From positions 8,676,501 through 8,740,500 of the forward strand of contig JAILWY010000011.1 of NCBI GenBank assembly GCA_022113835.1: DNA of 64,000 nucleotides. Direction: 5' to 3'. Positions 47,153 through 58,810 of the stretch are shown in pieces. The notes below the pieces were generated by a model. That model had not been told where the DNA came from and did no database searches. It was given only the letters and a program-made list of their open reading frames with translations. Positions within the stretch are counted from its first letter, which is position 1, and each line of letters opens with the position of its first letter. The DNA is from Atopsyche davidsoni. Lineage: Eukaryota; Arthropoda; Insecta; Trichoptera; Hydrobiosidae. A program made the translations under genes and the position numbers.

Positions 47153-49633
47153 GACAAGTGTGTAATTCCTGTCGCATTCATTACACACGCCTTTGCTGTT
47201 GCGTAGTTTGCGTTTAGAAGTCAAATGACGCAAGCAAGAGAAAAAAAATACTACCTTATCTCAAGCTTATAACAATGGTAATTTGTAAGTATAGAAAAAT
47301 ATTATAATTCAGTAGTTGGCCAATAATATAATGTGATTAAGATTATTCTTAAGCTTAAAAATAGTGATTTAGTTCTGTTGCCAATAAAACAACGTTTAGG
47401 ACAGTGACACTTTATACTTAAGTTTAGAGTATATGAACTCGGAAGTAAGCGATTATAAGCGATAAGAACATCACGTGATAAAAAAGCCTTCAGATTTGTT
47501 AATAGATTGAATATTTATCGATACACCTGACTTAGGGTTTGAGAATTAGTCAATAAGCTAGAATATACTGAGGGTAACTAAATTGCGACTTAGACATTTA
47601 AAAGTAAATGCGTAATCCATAATTTAGGTTTGTAAAAAAAAATCCATTGTATCTGAATTAAATATATGCTAAAACCGAATTAATTTTCATCAATGAAATT
47701 AAGCCGCAGTTATCTCGACTTTAACGGGAAACTCTACTAACCTAAAGAGTAAAATATAAGTATCAACCAAATAACCTGACCTCAGGTACGAAATTCATAC
47801 CCGGGTTTAAAAATAATTGCCACTGCTAAGCATGTGAACCTATATTTTACTTTAAATTAACGCTAGGCCGGGTTATGTGAACTTTTAATAAACTAGATTA
47901 TTTTTTAATTGACTAATAATGCTACAAATTTAAAACCACGCTACAACAATAATTTTTGAATATATTTACTGATAAATGAGAGTAATCTCTGTATACAATA
48001 TAATAATGTTGAAGTATATATAAAAAGCCTCTTTTCGCCTAAAAAAGAGCCTTGGCTGTCGAAGGTTTCATCATCAGATGCAACTATCACTCAGTGATAG
48101 TTGATTTGGGTTTCGATTTAGATTCGATATAGTCTAATCGAAATTACCTGAAAACGAACTTTCAGTTGAGTAACAGCAGGTGGCAGAATCGGTGTTCATC
48201 GGAGGTGCTTAATTCGGTTCCCATGCGGAAGGTGTGTGACTCCTGCTCACCTACTTGGCAGCAGACAATACTTGGAGTCGCTGATGCTGCCCTAGAAAGG
48301 CGGGCCTCTCCGACGACCTTGTTCCCATATCACACAATATGGAGACGAGATCTCTCCCGAGGCAGTGACATGGAGAACTGCTTGTATATTTAAATTTCTT
48401 ACGGACAACACAGAATTAAAATATTTATTTAAGCTCACTATAAAACACAGGAGTTAAAAAAATTTACAAATATCTAAAGTAAAAATTAAAAGCCTTAAAT
48501 ATATCCGATCGGAGTGTAAATTGATAAAATTATTGCTGAACGAACGCAAAATCAATGCCAATGAAATGTCAGGGCAACTGAAAGATTTTCGTGCCAAATT
48601 TCGCATTCTATATAAATATGAGCCATAATTAGCTAAAATTACTTCAAAACTAGCTAAAAATTCATAACAAGCTAAACATGCCTATTTATATATTTAGCTG
48701 AACCGAGAAATATGGGTACATTGAAAATTGATCGATTTTTTGATCTTGTTGCTTACCAAACAAGAGACAGAGATTAATAGCTGATGTGCCGTGAAAACCT
48801 CTGTCGTAAGATTAATAAATCGGTGATTAAATACGTGTCGAATCCGGGTGCAACGTGTGTGAAAGATTTGCATTTTTCTCGTTTGCTGAAATGCTAACTC
48901 TTCGATTCTAAAAGGTTAATTAAAAACAAGTCATTCGCATTTTTAATGCTAATTGAATTTGTGTCTTGGGTGTTATGGCGCGTTGCCAAGACACAATGAC
49001 GCAAGAATATCAATATGAGTTAAACACTTTGAGGACGAAAGATACAAGTTAATTTAACCAAAAGCCTTGCTGGTAAAATTAACATAGCGATCGCTTTTTG
49101 ATTAAAAACTGATGGGTTACGAAATAACAAAATAAAAATGCGGCATAACACCTAATAAAACAGTAAATTTTCGGCTTTGTTTTAGTCATGTTTTGGTCGG
49201 TCCCCAGTTTGGGTTGCACAAACACGATCTAGATTTGATTGTGATCAGTGATTGATGTTTCTTCTTTTTTAACAAGGGAAGCAGCGCGGAATAATGAAGC
49301 GATTGGAGTAATTAAGGTTAAGCGCGAAGTTTGAATGTAGAACTAATTACATTCAATTGTTTGGAATGGAGGCCCTTGTGGATTTGAATTTGGAATAAAA
49401 TTCGAAAATTTAGGCTGAGAGAACAGCTGATCTACTCGTGTTTATGCGTGAGACAAGAAAAGCCATTTGCGAGTAGAGTACATGTTTATATCACTGTAGC
49501 GGTTGTTTACGAATTGTGAAATAAATAGTCAAGGTTAGCTGTGTTTGGGTGTCGTTAAATTTTTATAATTTTTGTCAAAGTATAAAATGTAGAACGTCGG
49601 TAAACCGCGGCTTGGGATCAACACTTGCATATG

Positions 49634-49660
49634 ATATATATATATATATATATATATATA
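49634..49660. repeat. (TA)n microsatellite
   Basis: Short pure TA run of about 13 units. Confidence 0.9.
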
Positions 49661-49911
49661 GCGTGATCGAATGACCTAAAAATGATTGGGTACACAATAA
49701 ACCTGCTGGTAAATACTGCATTGAGTCCGGCATTCGACCTTGGCTGACCTCCGGCACCCTTGATTTCACCAGCCCAGTGCAGTCTCATGCAGCGCGTGCC
49801 ACATTCCGCGGCCGACACAGTTCCGCGCCGGAAGTGCATCTCTGCCCCTCCCCTCGCGTCCTGTTTGAGTGCAGCCCAACAGAGGCATGCAGTGGACCCA
49901 AATCTGCATGC

Positions 49912-50140
49912 CCTTCTTCGTCATCGGGTGTCTCTTTCCAGAGGAAGTTGGCGACCATTTCACTCATGCTGAGGCAGTCTTCATTATGGTTTTCTATGGG
50001 GAAAATAGTGAAGTGGGTCCCCGGGACCTTCCACACCGCAGTTTTTATATTGCTGCTGCCCAATAGCATTATTATATAATCCTTTCCTTATACAGCTCTG
50101 GCGTTTAGAGCAAGCAACAAAACGGGGAGAGCGAGGAAAT
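49912..50140 (-). repeat. LINE-tail repeat R1
   Basis: Tail CTCTTTCCAGAGGAAGTTGG, middle CCCAATAGCATTATTATA, then a jump from GCTCTGGCGTTTAGA straight to GCAAGCAACAAAACGGGGAG, the outer head end. The internal head part present in the copies at 34350 and 51007 is deleted. Confidence 0.8.
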
Positions 50141-51006
50141 TAGAAGCTCAATGATATAAAATACACTTGAAGCGGTATTTTTGTATTTCTTGATTATTAT
50201 ACTCAATTATATTCTATGAACAAAACTGCTTGCCTTGGATTTAGACAATTTATACGTGGTTTTTAGAGCAAACTGACTCGGCCCGTAGCGCATTGGCTGT
50301 CAGCGTGCAGTCGGGATATCGTATGACGTGATTAACAGTACAGCAAGTGCATTGCAGCATTACATATATTATATTTTCTAACAACTCTCAGAAGTGATAG
50401 ACCACTCTCACTTCTAAAAAAAGGCGATAGTATTACCGGCATTGATATTTTCAACACAACCACTCAATCTTAGAAAATATACAAAAATATTATTCAGTTA
50501 TATAAATCGTGACAACAATTCCGTACATGGCGTTTAATTAAATTCATGGTGTTTAGTTTAGACTTTCACTGAAAACCTGAAGTAGAATCAAAAATATGTT
50601 ATAGGCTTCAAGCTTTCGGAGAATTGAGAAGTATTTATTTCGTTTGTAAATCTACTTCACACATTCAATTAGTGAAACTGGTGGAGTATATAAAGTTAAT
50701 CTGTGTTTAATAATGTTAATCTGACCATCGATTAAAATTAATTGTTATGCGTGTTATCTAATAAATCTCCACGATTAGAAACGCTTGACATTTTGGGACG
50801 ACCATACACGACAAGATTGTTTATCAATTTAATACTAACGTCATAGATACTTTCTAAATTATGTGCTCGGTTACCGACTTTAAAATTTTCAAACTCAAAA
50901 CACACCTCATTTTCTCTTTTAACGGTTTTTTATTACAGAATTTTATCTCGGGCTGTTGAAAATTCACAATACAACCAATACAAAATTAATATATTTAATG
51001 TTTTAT

Positions 51007-51325
51007 CTTCTTCATCAAGTGTCTTCATCTCATTGAGAATATACACATGCTGAGCCAGTGTTCATGGTTTTCTATGGGGAAAATAGTATAGTGGGTCCCC
51101 GGGACCTTCTACACTGTAGAAGGTCCCACACTTGCTTGTGCCCAATAGCATTATTATATAACCCTTTCCTTAAAAAGTTCTGGCGTTTAGATCTGATACT
51201 CTTTACAATAGCAGGAGCCAAGATATTCCTAATCCACTACTCCATTACCGATACTTTACACACGCTCAGGGCACAGAATGGCAGCCATGCACAAGCAACA
51301 TAATGGGGAGAGCATGGAGGTTAGG
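51007..51325 (-). repeat. LINE-tail repeat R1, near full length
   Basis: Contains tail, middle and head (CACACGCTCAGGGCACAG, CAAGCAACATAATGGGGAG) and is followed by GGTTAGGTTAGG, two TTAGG-type units. A small palindromic duplication AGAAGGTCCC interrupts it near 51115. Confidence 0.8.
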
Positions 51326-52309
51326 TTAGGTTTAAAATAAAGATAACCAATCAACATAAAAAACCTTTGACACTGTCTCACGGTTGCCTAAAATTATTAT
51401 TTTTATTATAAAAAATACTCATGATATTCAATCGCTCTTCAAATTTAACCGCTGCGTGATCAGCGATTAAATTGATCAGTCTTCCAGAACAGAGCAGATT
51501 AATACAAGGGACAAAAAAAATAATAACGCCTCATCTTCAACGCCATTCGCATCACAACTATTGAACATTTTGGATACCTGTAATTTTATTTTTTGTCGTC
51601 GCTCTTCAGAGTCGGTACCGGCTGATTCGTATATTTTACTTCCGAATAAAAACTAAATTATAATAATAAATAATTGAGTCACAGATCTGTTGTTTTGGAT
51701 TTGAATTATAATTAATTTATATATCATTTCAAATGTCATGTGAATTGAACCGCAAGCATGCAATCGATAATATTATATATTGCCGAGACTGTATTGTGTG
51801 GTTTTTTTTTCATTATTATATAGCAAAGCACTTACAGGAGGCGTTCAAGACACAAATGCAAATTTTATAATAATTTAATTTAGTATTGTTACCCAAAATG
51901 TCATAGATGAAATTGGCACTTTGTTACTAGATATATTTTTTTGTTGTTGTAAAAGCAGAAGGAAGTTATCAGTGGAATATGATAGCAAGTAGTTAAAATG
52001 ATAAAGTAATCACACAACAAAGAGAGATTTTTGAACTTCTGGATATAAACTCAGGGAGCAAGTGTCTGCTTGCTGAAACCTTCGGCGGTTAAATTCGTCG
52101 ACGGGGAATGTCTTACGTTCGCGTATTATTCGGTCGCTCCCAGAATCTCGGCTGTAATTTTGGTTGCGCAAGAAAACACCGCCTCGAATTCACCGCATCT
52201 TATGGCATCGTGACCTTTCCGAGGCATCTCCGCGAGTGTGGCATCACATCTCCGCACTTGCTTGCAGCCTCCGCCTACGTCACCCAAACCGACAGGCACA
52301 AAAACCAAT

Positions 52310-52633
52310 ATATTCTTCTTCTGATGCCTCTCCTCATAGAAAATTGGTGACCATTTCATAGAACATATCTCTATACTGGGCCAGCCACACCAATTCGGTT
52401 GTACTCGCAATCTTCAGCCACTGCCGCAAAGTCTGCATCCACGTGAACTTCCTCCTTCCAATGCTGTTTGGAATCAGCTGTAAGATGCTGTATTTACCAA
52501 CGTCAAGAGTTTTCTTTCTTTGCTCATTCTGAGGCTCTCCCATGTGTGACGCCGTCAATCCAAGGTGTTTTAAGGGCCCAAGTCCCATACTCAAGTTTTT
52601 TTGATCATTTTCTCGAAAAATCGACTGCACCAA
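52310..52633 (-). pseudogene. LINE C-terminal fragment, source of the R1 tail
   Basis: Minus-strand open frame of 99 codons. Its end reads IGRRKFTWMQTLRQWLKI, then TTELVWLAQYRDMFYEMVTN and FL-stop. The pattern GRR+xxWLxxLRxW...ELxxxAxDRxxxxxMVAN is the usual C-terminus of several arthropod non-LTR retrotransposon proteins. The sequence continues into the shared R1 tail (CATAGAAAATTGGTGACC ... CTTCTTCTG). This identifies the other R1 copies as 3' ends, or tail-sharing relatives, of such a LINE. Reverse-transcriptase and endonuclease domains are absent. Confidence 0.75.
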
Positions 52634-53238
52634 TCAAAAAAATTTAAATGCAAAAAATTAGACACATCCCTTCTTTCGAACAGAATATATTTTTATTTCT
52701 TGTAAATTCACTATTAATATGTGATTTTCGATTGAAGTGTAGGAATTTGGAGATTCGTCATGTCCCTGTTCTAAGAGTCCTAAACATTTAAAGGTCTTTT
52801 TTTCAATTGTAATTAAAAGATTAAATATAAACCCTGTGCGATTTATTATTTTAAAAATTGAAAAAAAAAAAAATCTTTAACAAACTTTGGTTTTGAAAAG
52901 TCGTCAATTTTTCAACACCTTCAAGATTTTATTATACCCTGAAAATGGACGTTAATTAAATAATAAAAAATATATGAATATAATTTATAGTTTTTTCAAT
53001 ACTCTATAAAAAAATCAACTTTCAACGTAGAAAAATAAAGTGACAATTAAATTAATTAAATGACACGATTTCGCCGGGTGCTTTTTTTTGTGGCAGACGG
53101 GGGATGGACACCAAGGTTAGGGATTCTCCTGTACAGCCAAATTTCTGGTGAATGTCCCAAGCTTTGACTCCATAAACGAGGACTAGGACACTCGGTGAGT
53201 CTCCAGGGTTGAAAAAATTAAGCATTGGTGCGATTCGT

Positions 53239-53400
53239 CGGTCGGTTGTCGGTCGGGCTGCCGCGGGTGCAGGCCTCGGGCACATTGCAAAGCTGGCAAA
53301 AAAGCAGCATCACGACGTCGCCGGAGACGAACAGACGAGATCCGCGAGTATTTATAGACCCGGGTCGTGCGTCTCTCAGCGACATGTTTATTAGGTGAGA
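53239..53400 (+). repeat. Dispersed repeat family R2, copy 5
   Basis: GTCGGTCGGTTGTCGGTCGG, then GCTGCCGCGGGTGCAGGCC. The block is CG-rich and lies about 60 bp upstream of the second piggyBac copy. Confidence 0.5.
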
Positions 53401-53456
53401 GGTGACGTGACTTGTTTGCAAATAAAACGCAATGCTTAGTCAGTACGAAGCAGGTA

Positions 53457-53895
53457 TAAAAAGCCTTAAGCGGGTAACCAAATTGACTAAACTGATGTGC
53501 AAAACTCGCGTAAAATTGCACGCGTGAAATCTAGTCTATACACTCTTTGATTTGCATGTAGTCAAATAAATCGTTTCCTATAAAAAGTTGAATCGCTTCA
53601 TACACACTTTGCGGATTACTCGGCATCACAACAACACCACTTTGTCCTAAAAATTGTTCAATAATTGGAGTATTATCATTCTCTGACCACTCGACGTCTT
53701 CATTGTCGCTTTGTTCAGAATCACTGGACAGTAACGTTGACGAGTCCTAACAAATATTACGAGCTGTAAACCTAAAGAGTAAAATGACCTTCTGCCGCTT
53801 TTAGAGTAAACACATTCAAAAAGGTATTAATACGCGCCCTGCCTTTAGACAGCAGTCCGCAAAACGGTACTAGTACCCGCCCCGTCTTTAATGTG
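53457..53895 (-). mobile_element. piggyBac deletion derivative, copy 2, with transposase N-terminus
   Basis: Right end ...ACTAGTACCCGCCCCGTC then TTTAATGTG and TTAA at 53896-53899. The left end is degraded (CCTTAAGCGGGTAACC matches ACTTTAGCCGGGTAAC of copy 1). On the minus strand about 53560-53740 encodes LLSSDSEQSDNEDVEWSEND, then TPIIEQFLGQSG and PQSVYEAIQLFIGNDLFDYM. This is the acidic N-terminus and the F-x-G...P...F..LF..D+ motif of piggyBac transposases. The coding runs straight into the left terminal region with a stop, so the catalytic DDD core has been deleted. Confidence 0.85.
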
Positions 53896-55186
53896 TTAAC
53901 ATTGAGACAGGTGCGGTTAGAACCAACGTTCTTTGATCCTTTCATTTCGGCCACCGTAGCTGAGCCAGAATTTGAATCGGTACATGCAGGTATGCAAGTT
54001 ATTATGAAAAACTACTGAAAATCATTATTATAAACACGATTTAATGAACTATGTTGTCTGAAGTTTTTTCTATGTCTACCTTCCTGAAGTACTTATTTTT
54101 CGCTAGATAAAGACTGCGTCTTTGTCGCGAAACTGTTTCAACGATAAAAAAATAATAAATTTATGCAATAAATCGGATATAATTATAGTCGCGTTATTTT
54201 TTTCTAGCTTCTGGGGTTTTCGATTTTTTTATGTGAAATCTTTGAAAACTGATGTCCCAACTTGAGAGTTTCATAAGATTGATTTAATGGAGTTTCTCTT
54301 TTTCAATAACCACCGGCCCGTATGTTTAACTCTCTAAATATAGCTCATAATTAAGATTCGCTTAGCTTGGGTTTCGCCTGACCTTTATGTCGAATTCGAA
54401 CAGAAGGAAACAATAAACATTCGCAGCATCGAATAACAGACAGGAAGAGAAATTGATTTCTTCCGTGCACACTAACCATTCAGAATGCAGTTCATGCTTG
54501 CATGTTTAAGATCCGATCATTATTTTATTTGCATGATGGCTTGTGTCTCCTTCTGAAATTCTTTAATTTTAGGCTTGTTTTTTTGCAGCTGACACAGAGC
54601 TTCTCTCTTCTATAAAAGTGATATATAGGGTTCAATTTCAAAGTAAAAAAACACAAAGTTTTAATTCAGCCTACTGTGACACAAAGCCATCTTATTTACA
54701 CAATTTTATAAAATTTATATTGATAAATAATTAAGTGATTTATATGCTCTATTAAAAGAAAGTGTTAAGGACATTATGACACTTTCCGTCTTAATTTTGG
54801 TGATAGCTTTAATTCAATCTCATGCCCCCCTATTATTTTTTTTGCTTACGTGAAACCATTGTAGGTCAGATTCGACTTCTGGGAGTCGATATAGACCACA
54901 TTGTGAATTTATGCCTTAAAATAATCAGTACTTATAACTAACGCCAGCACAATTGAGAAAACGGCTTATAACGGACCACTCCGTCCACCCATCTCTTCCT
55001 GGAAGCCAACTACACGACCGGATGTTATTGGGAACACAAAAACTCTTTCTTGCATCCCGCCGTTAAATCTGACCTTTCGTTGGATTTGTGTTCTCCGAAC
55101 CGAACCGAAACCGCATGATTGTCGACAATACTAGGCTAGTCGAAAATTATATCTAAAAAATAAATCATTTATTTATTTTGTTTCAG

Positions 55187-56493
55187 AGGAAGATTGGGGA
55201 GAGAGCACTGCCTACATGCTTCACGAAGGCTTCGACGTTTCCGTGTCTCCGACCCGTCGTCCGCGGTCTCCGTCGCCAGCCAAGGCCTCTCCCAGGAGCG
55301 GGGGCCACTCCACGGGGTCAGTTTCCCCCAAAGACAGGTTCAACGTCGCCAAGGAGAAATTCATGAATCTGGAGAGAGAGAAGATCGAAGAAGAGATAGA
55401 GAAGCGAGCCCAGATGCGCAGGAACCTGAACAACGCTCTGGCAAGGGGACCTCTGTCCCCCACGGAGCTCAAAGCCAACCGCAGGTCTGGAAACAAATGG
55501 GACGATGATGATGATATCATAATTGAACGGAGACCAGAAATGCCAAGGGCTGTGGCCAGAAGCGATCCAAGAGACATAAGAAACTCCAGGGACGCAAGAG
55601 AACACTCTAGAGATGCTCGCAGAGATCCCAGAGACCAGCGTGACTCCAGAGAGTACAGAGAAGCAAGGGACTCGCGAGATTTGAGGGATCCTCTGGATAT
55701 GAGAGAGTTCAGAGACGTGAAGCCTTTCAGAGAACCGAGAGACGGAAGAGATCATAGAGAGTACAAAGATTCCAGAGAAAGAGAATACAAAGAAACGAAG
55801 GACCCGAGAGATCCTCGCTACAAACGAGACATCAAGGACCCCAGAGATATGAGAGAGTACAGAGAACCTAAAGATGCGAGAGAAGTGAGAGAGTACAGAG
55901 AACCGAGAGATGCCAAGTACGTTCCAGAATACAGAGAGTCGAGGGAACACAGTGAAATGAGAGGCGTGGAAGATCTGCGAGATAGAAGGGATTCGAGGGA
56001 GCGCACTCCTCAACTTGAAAACCGGTACTACGAATATAAAGGAGATAGAAACGACAAGTACTTTGATAATCGCTACAACAATAAACCCGATTCTCGCAGT
56101 GATGACGAAGGAGTTGAAAGCGAGAAGCAATTTGAAGAAATACGATATGTCCCCCACGTTGAAATACCCAGAAAGCGCGACGCCGACTCCAGGATGATCA
56201 AAGCCGAGCCAGTCCGAAAGGAGCCGGTCAGGGACGGCAGAATCGAACTGCTCGAGGAGAGGCAGCGCCAGATGGAGTCCAGGAGGCTCCCGAGGCCCGG
56301 GCCCCCGGAGGACAGGTACGACAAGAGCCTGGAGATGCAGAGGAGACCGCAGCCTGAAAACAGGGACTGGGAGGTGCTGAGGAGGTCCTACGCGGAGGCC
56401 GACCGCCCCAGGAGGGACGCCAGGGCCAGGCACAGCTACGCCGAGCCGGTCGCGCGCACCCGCGTCGGCATGGCCACCGTGGCTCCATTCTGA
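55187..56493 (+). CDS. PTB-domain protein, terminal coding exon with second RD/RE tract
   Basis: Acceptor TTTTGTTTCAG; first two bases complete a Glu codon split across intron 3, giving SSEEDWGEST. Residues 335-769, TGA at 56491-56493. In order: conserved-looking EEDWGESTAYMLHEGFDVSV (336-355); an SP-rich basic segment with several SP/TP sites (about 355-384); a probable coiled coil KEKFMNLEREKIEEEIEKRA (390-410); a poly-Asp stretch WDDDDDIII (439-447); an Arg-acidic repeat tract of about 150 residues (459-607) built from RDPRD, DSREY and REPRD units; then a mixed charged C-terminus rich in Arg/Pro. RD/RE tracts are typical of nuclear-speckle and RNA-associated proteins, so an RNA-linked or scaffold role is possible but unproven. 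A 398-codon antisense open frame over this exon is a shadow of its codon use. Confidence 0.9.
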
Positions 56494-56794
56494 TTCGCAA
56501 TCATGCCATAACACAGCTAGGCGGCAGATGTGCGAATGTGTGTCATAATTATCGGAGAAGACAAATAAGGATTGCTAAACGGGACTTCCCGGCGCGCACT
56601 CTGAAGAAAGTGTTTCGAATCTGGGACACTTGATTGGTAATTCGGGCGCACCATTAGCATAACCGGAGTCGCTCCGACCTGCGGCCATGCCAGCCATGCC
56701 AGCCATGAATCGAGCAAGTGGCTGATAAGGTTCCGTTTGAGTCGGGCGGCTGCACTTCGGTCTCGATTTGAGCAGACTACACTACTTGCAGCCG
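56494..56794 (+). other. Presumed start of the 3' UTR
   Basis: No AATAAA occurs between the stop codon and 56860. The first one is at 56874-56879 (CAATAAATC), inside the tandem array, and the next at 56933-56938. The transcript end therefore probably lies in the repeats. Confidence 0.45.
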
Positions 56795-57400
56795 ATTTGT
56801 AATCAGCCAATACTGCCCCTTTATTTGAACTAAAGCCCTTTATGTTTAACTGAAAGCACTCTACACACGTAGCAATAAATCATACCACTGACTTGCAATC
56901 AGTCAATAGCGTCCTACTTAGGCAAAACATTAAATAAACACCCAAAATAGAGGGACGCTATTTGTTGTTAAGATTGATTTGTAATAAGCCATTAGAGCCC
57001 CTTTATTTTGGGTGTTTTTTTATGGTTTTGCATAAAGCCTCTACACACGTAGCAACAAATCGTGCCACTGACTTGCAATCAGTCAATAGCGTCCTACTTA
57101 GAGAAAACATTAAATAAACACCCAAAATAAAGGGACGCTATTTGTTGATAAGATTGATTTGTAATAAGCCATTAGAGCCCCTTTATTTAGGGTGTTTTTT
57201 ATGGTTTTGCTTAAAGCCTCTACACACGTAGCAACAAATCATACTACTGAATTGCAGCTTGCCAATAGCGTCTTACATAGGCATAACATTTAATAAAAAT
57301 ACCCTAAATAAAGGGACGCTGTAAATCGGTGGTGCGATTTATTGCTAGGATTGATTTGCAATAAGCCAATAGAGCCCCATTATTTAGGGTATTTTTTTAT
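56795..57400. repeat. Tandem array of about 180-bp MITE-like units
   Basis: CTACACACGTAGCAA starts units at 56861, 57041 and 57220 (periods 180 and 179 bp), with a diverged partial unit before (from about 56795) and a diverged third unit ending near 57400. Inside each unit AACACCCAAAATAAAGGG..GC and GAGCCCCTTTATTTAGGGTG form an inverted repeat around GCTATTTGTTGATAAGATTG. The unit start is also the terminus of the small MITE at 17987-18125, so the array looks like a satellite made from a MITE. Confidence 0.85.
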
Positions 57401-58479
57401 GGTATAACCTAAAGAGGACGCTTTTAGCTAGTTGCCATTCGGTTTTCAGTCCTAAATTGTGACAAAAACATTATAACGTTGAATAAAATACAATCAGCAC
57501 GGTCGTGTTAGGCGCTCGGGGCTAATTTATAATTACTGTAAAATTTCGGCTTGAGTTGTTGTTGTTTCTGGAACAAATTCTTCATCCACTCGTAAATTAT
57601 TTATCGAGCATATTTGATTTTTACCTGTTGCCGTTTTCATCGATCGATCTTCTTGAATAAAAATTTAATTACCACGTATGAAACTACACACTATTAAAGA
57701 ATGTGGAGCTTCTCAAGCACGGTTATGAATACCGGCAATAAAATTAATTTGCAAAAGCGTTGTATAACTGGAAGCGATTTCATAAAAGTCGTACGCCGCA
57801 AAGGTCGAAAGAAGACGAAATACGAACATCCAGTCTTAAAAACCTCAAGGCTTTAAGCCAGAGCTTAAAAAAAGGGCTTTGCTCTTGCTGATTAACAGTG
57901 ATTAACATAAATTATAAGTAAATCAGAAACTAGAGAATTTGAATACTCAGCAATTCAGATACTAGCTCAAAAAGCTATTATCTGACGGTTGACCTATCAA
58001 GTCGTGCAAATTAGTAACGATAAAGCTTTTCGTGTGTTTTTTTTAAATTAAAAATGATTTACGGTAGAAAGTCTCCACGTAATTTGCGATGTTCATCAGA
58101 ATTTACGCGTTGCTAAAAATAATGACTTGTATTGATTTTCACCAATTATGGGTGTTGAGCAAACCAGTAAACATTTAAATCTTTCAACATCCCGATGGAT
58201 CAGAGTTTTTAGTTAGATTGTATTTTTTTTCGTTGTTTCAACAATGAGTGGATTCAGTTCGCTTCTGGTCAACCGACGCTTCCTCGCCAGCGAGTCTGCA
58301 TCACGAAAACCAGGTGAAAGAATCTCGGAGCCACTCTTCGTGAAGGAGGAGTGGGGAGCTGCAAAGTGGCAATGTGGGTTACATCAAATATTTATTGCGT
58401 ACCATCGCGAATAATTCATGGACCGGTTTGCTCTGGCAAGGAGGACGCCGTCGATCTTACGCTACTAGACTGCGCCATG
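57401..58479. other. AT-rich intergenic stretch
   Basis: No gene or named repeat recognised. Confidence 0.55.
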
Positions 58480-58810
58480 GTTTCTTCTGGTGCCTCTCCT
58501 CCCTGAATTCGCTTCTATCCTGGGCCAGTCTCTTACTGACACGCAAGGTTGCTCCATTTTTCAGATCATGCTATATCTTAACCTAACCCACGAAGCCACA
58601 TTTCTGCCGCCTCAATTCTTTGCACAGTAGCTGTCTTGAGTGTCCAATCTTCGACTCCACAAAGAAAAACTGAGACGGCATAACACTTGGTGAACGAACC
58701 AGCGAGATTTCAATGCTACTTTTCTCAGGTTGTTAAATTACTCTATACTGTCTCAATCCTCACTTTAATTTCTTGGTCATGATTCCAGCTCTCCTGCTGC
58801 CTAAGTATTT
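58480..58810 (-). pseudogene. LINE reverse-transcriptase C-terminal fragment
   Basis: On the minus strand: NHDQEIKVRIETV, then AGSFTKCYAVSVFLCGVEDW, then TLKTATVQRIEAAEMWLRG. It is the same protein region as 11620-12010 but retains the ExWTLK box missing there. In-frame stops occur, and it joins an R1-type tail word (TGGTGCCTCTCCTCC) at 58490. Dead fragment. Confidence 0.7.

Larger units (their letters stand above)
33627..55186. other. Intron 3 of the PTB-domain gene, about 21.6 kb
   Basis: Opens with GTAAGTTCTC and closes with TTATTTTGTTTCAG, both strong consensus. It is mostly AT-rich and contains the repeats listed separately (LINE tails, a mariner and a hAT-like remnant, a piggyBac copy). 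I saw no additional exon. GC-richer islands at about 39210-39417, 45320-45500 and 50270-50340 are unexplained. The stretches 34990-37000, 40000-42000, 43100-45000, 47200-49500 and 53900-55100 show nothing I can name. Confidence 0.75.

Noticed and set aside
51313..51330. Short TTAGG runs here and as CCTAA near 15010 as telomeric insertions
   Set aside because: Only two or three units each; common by chance and within repeats, so not evidence of a telomeric event.
55318..56514. 398-codon antisense open frame over the terminal exon
   Set aside because: It mirrors the real exon: the RD/RE codon use leaves few antisense stops, and the product is a hydrophobic, SR/VSRIS-type repeat with no domain.
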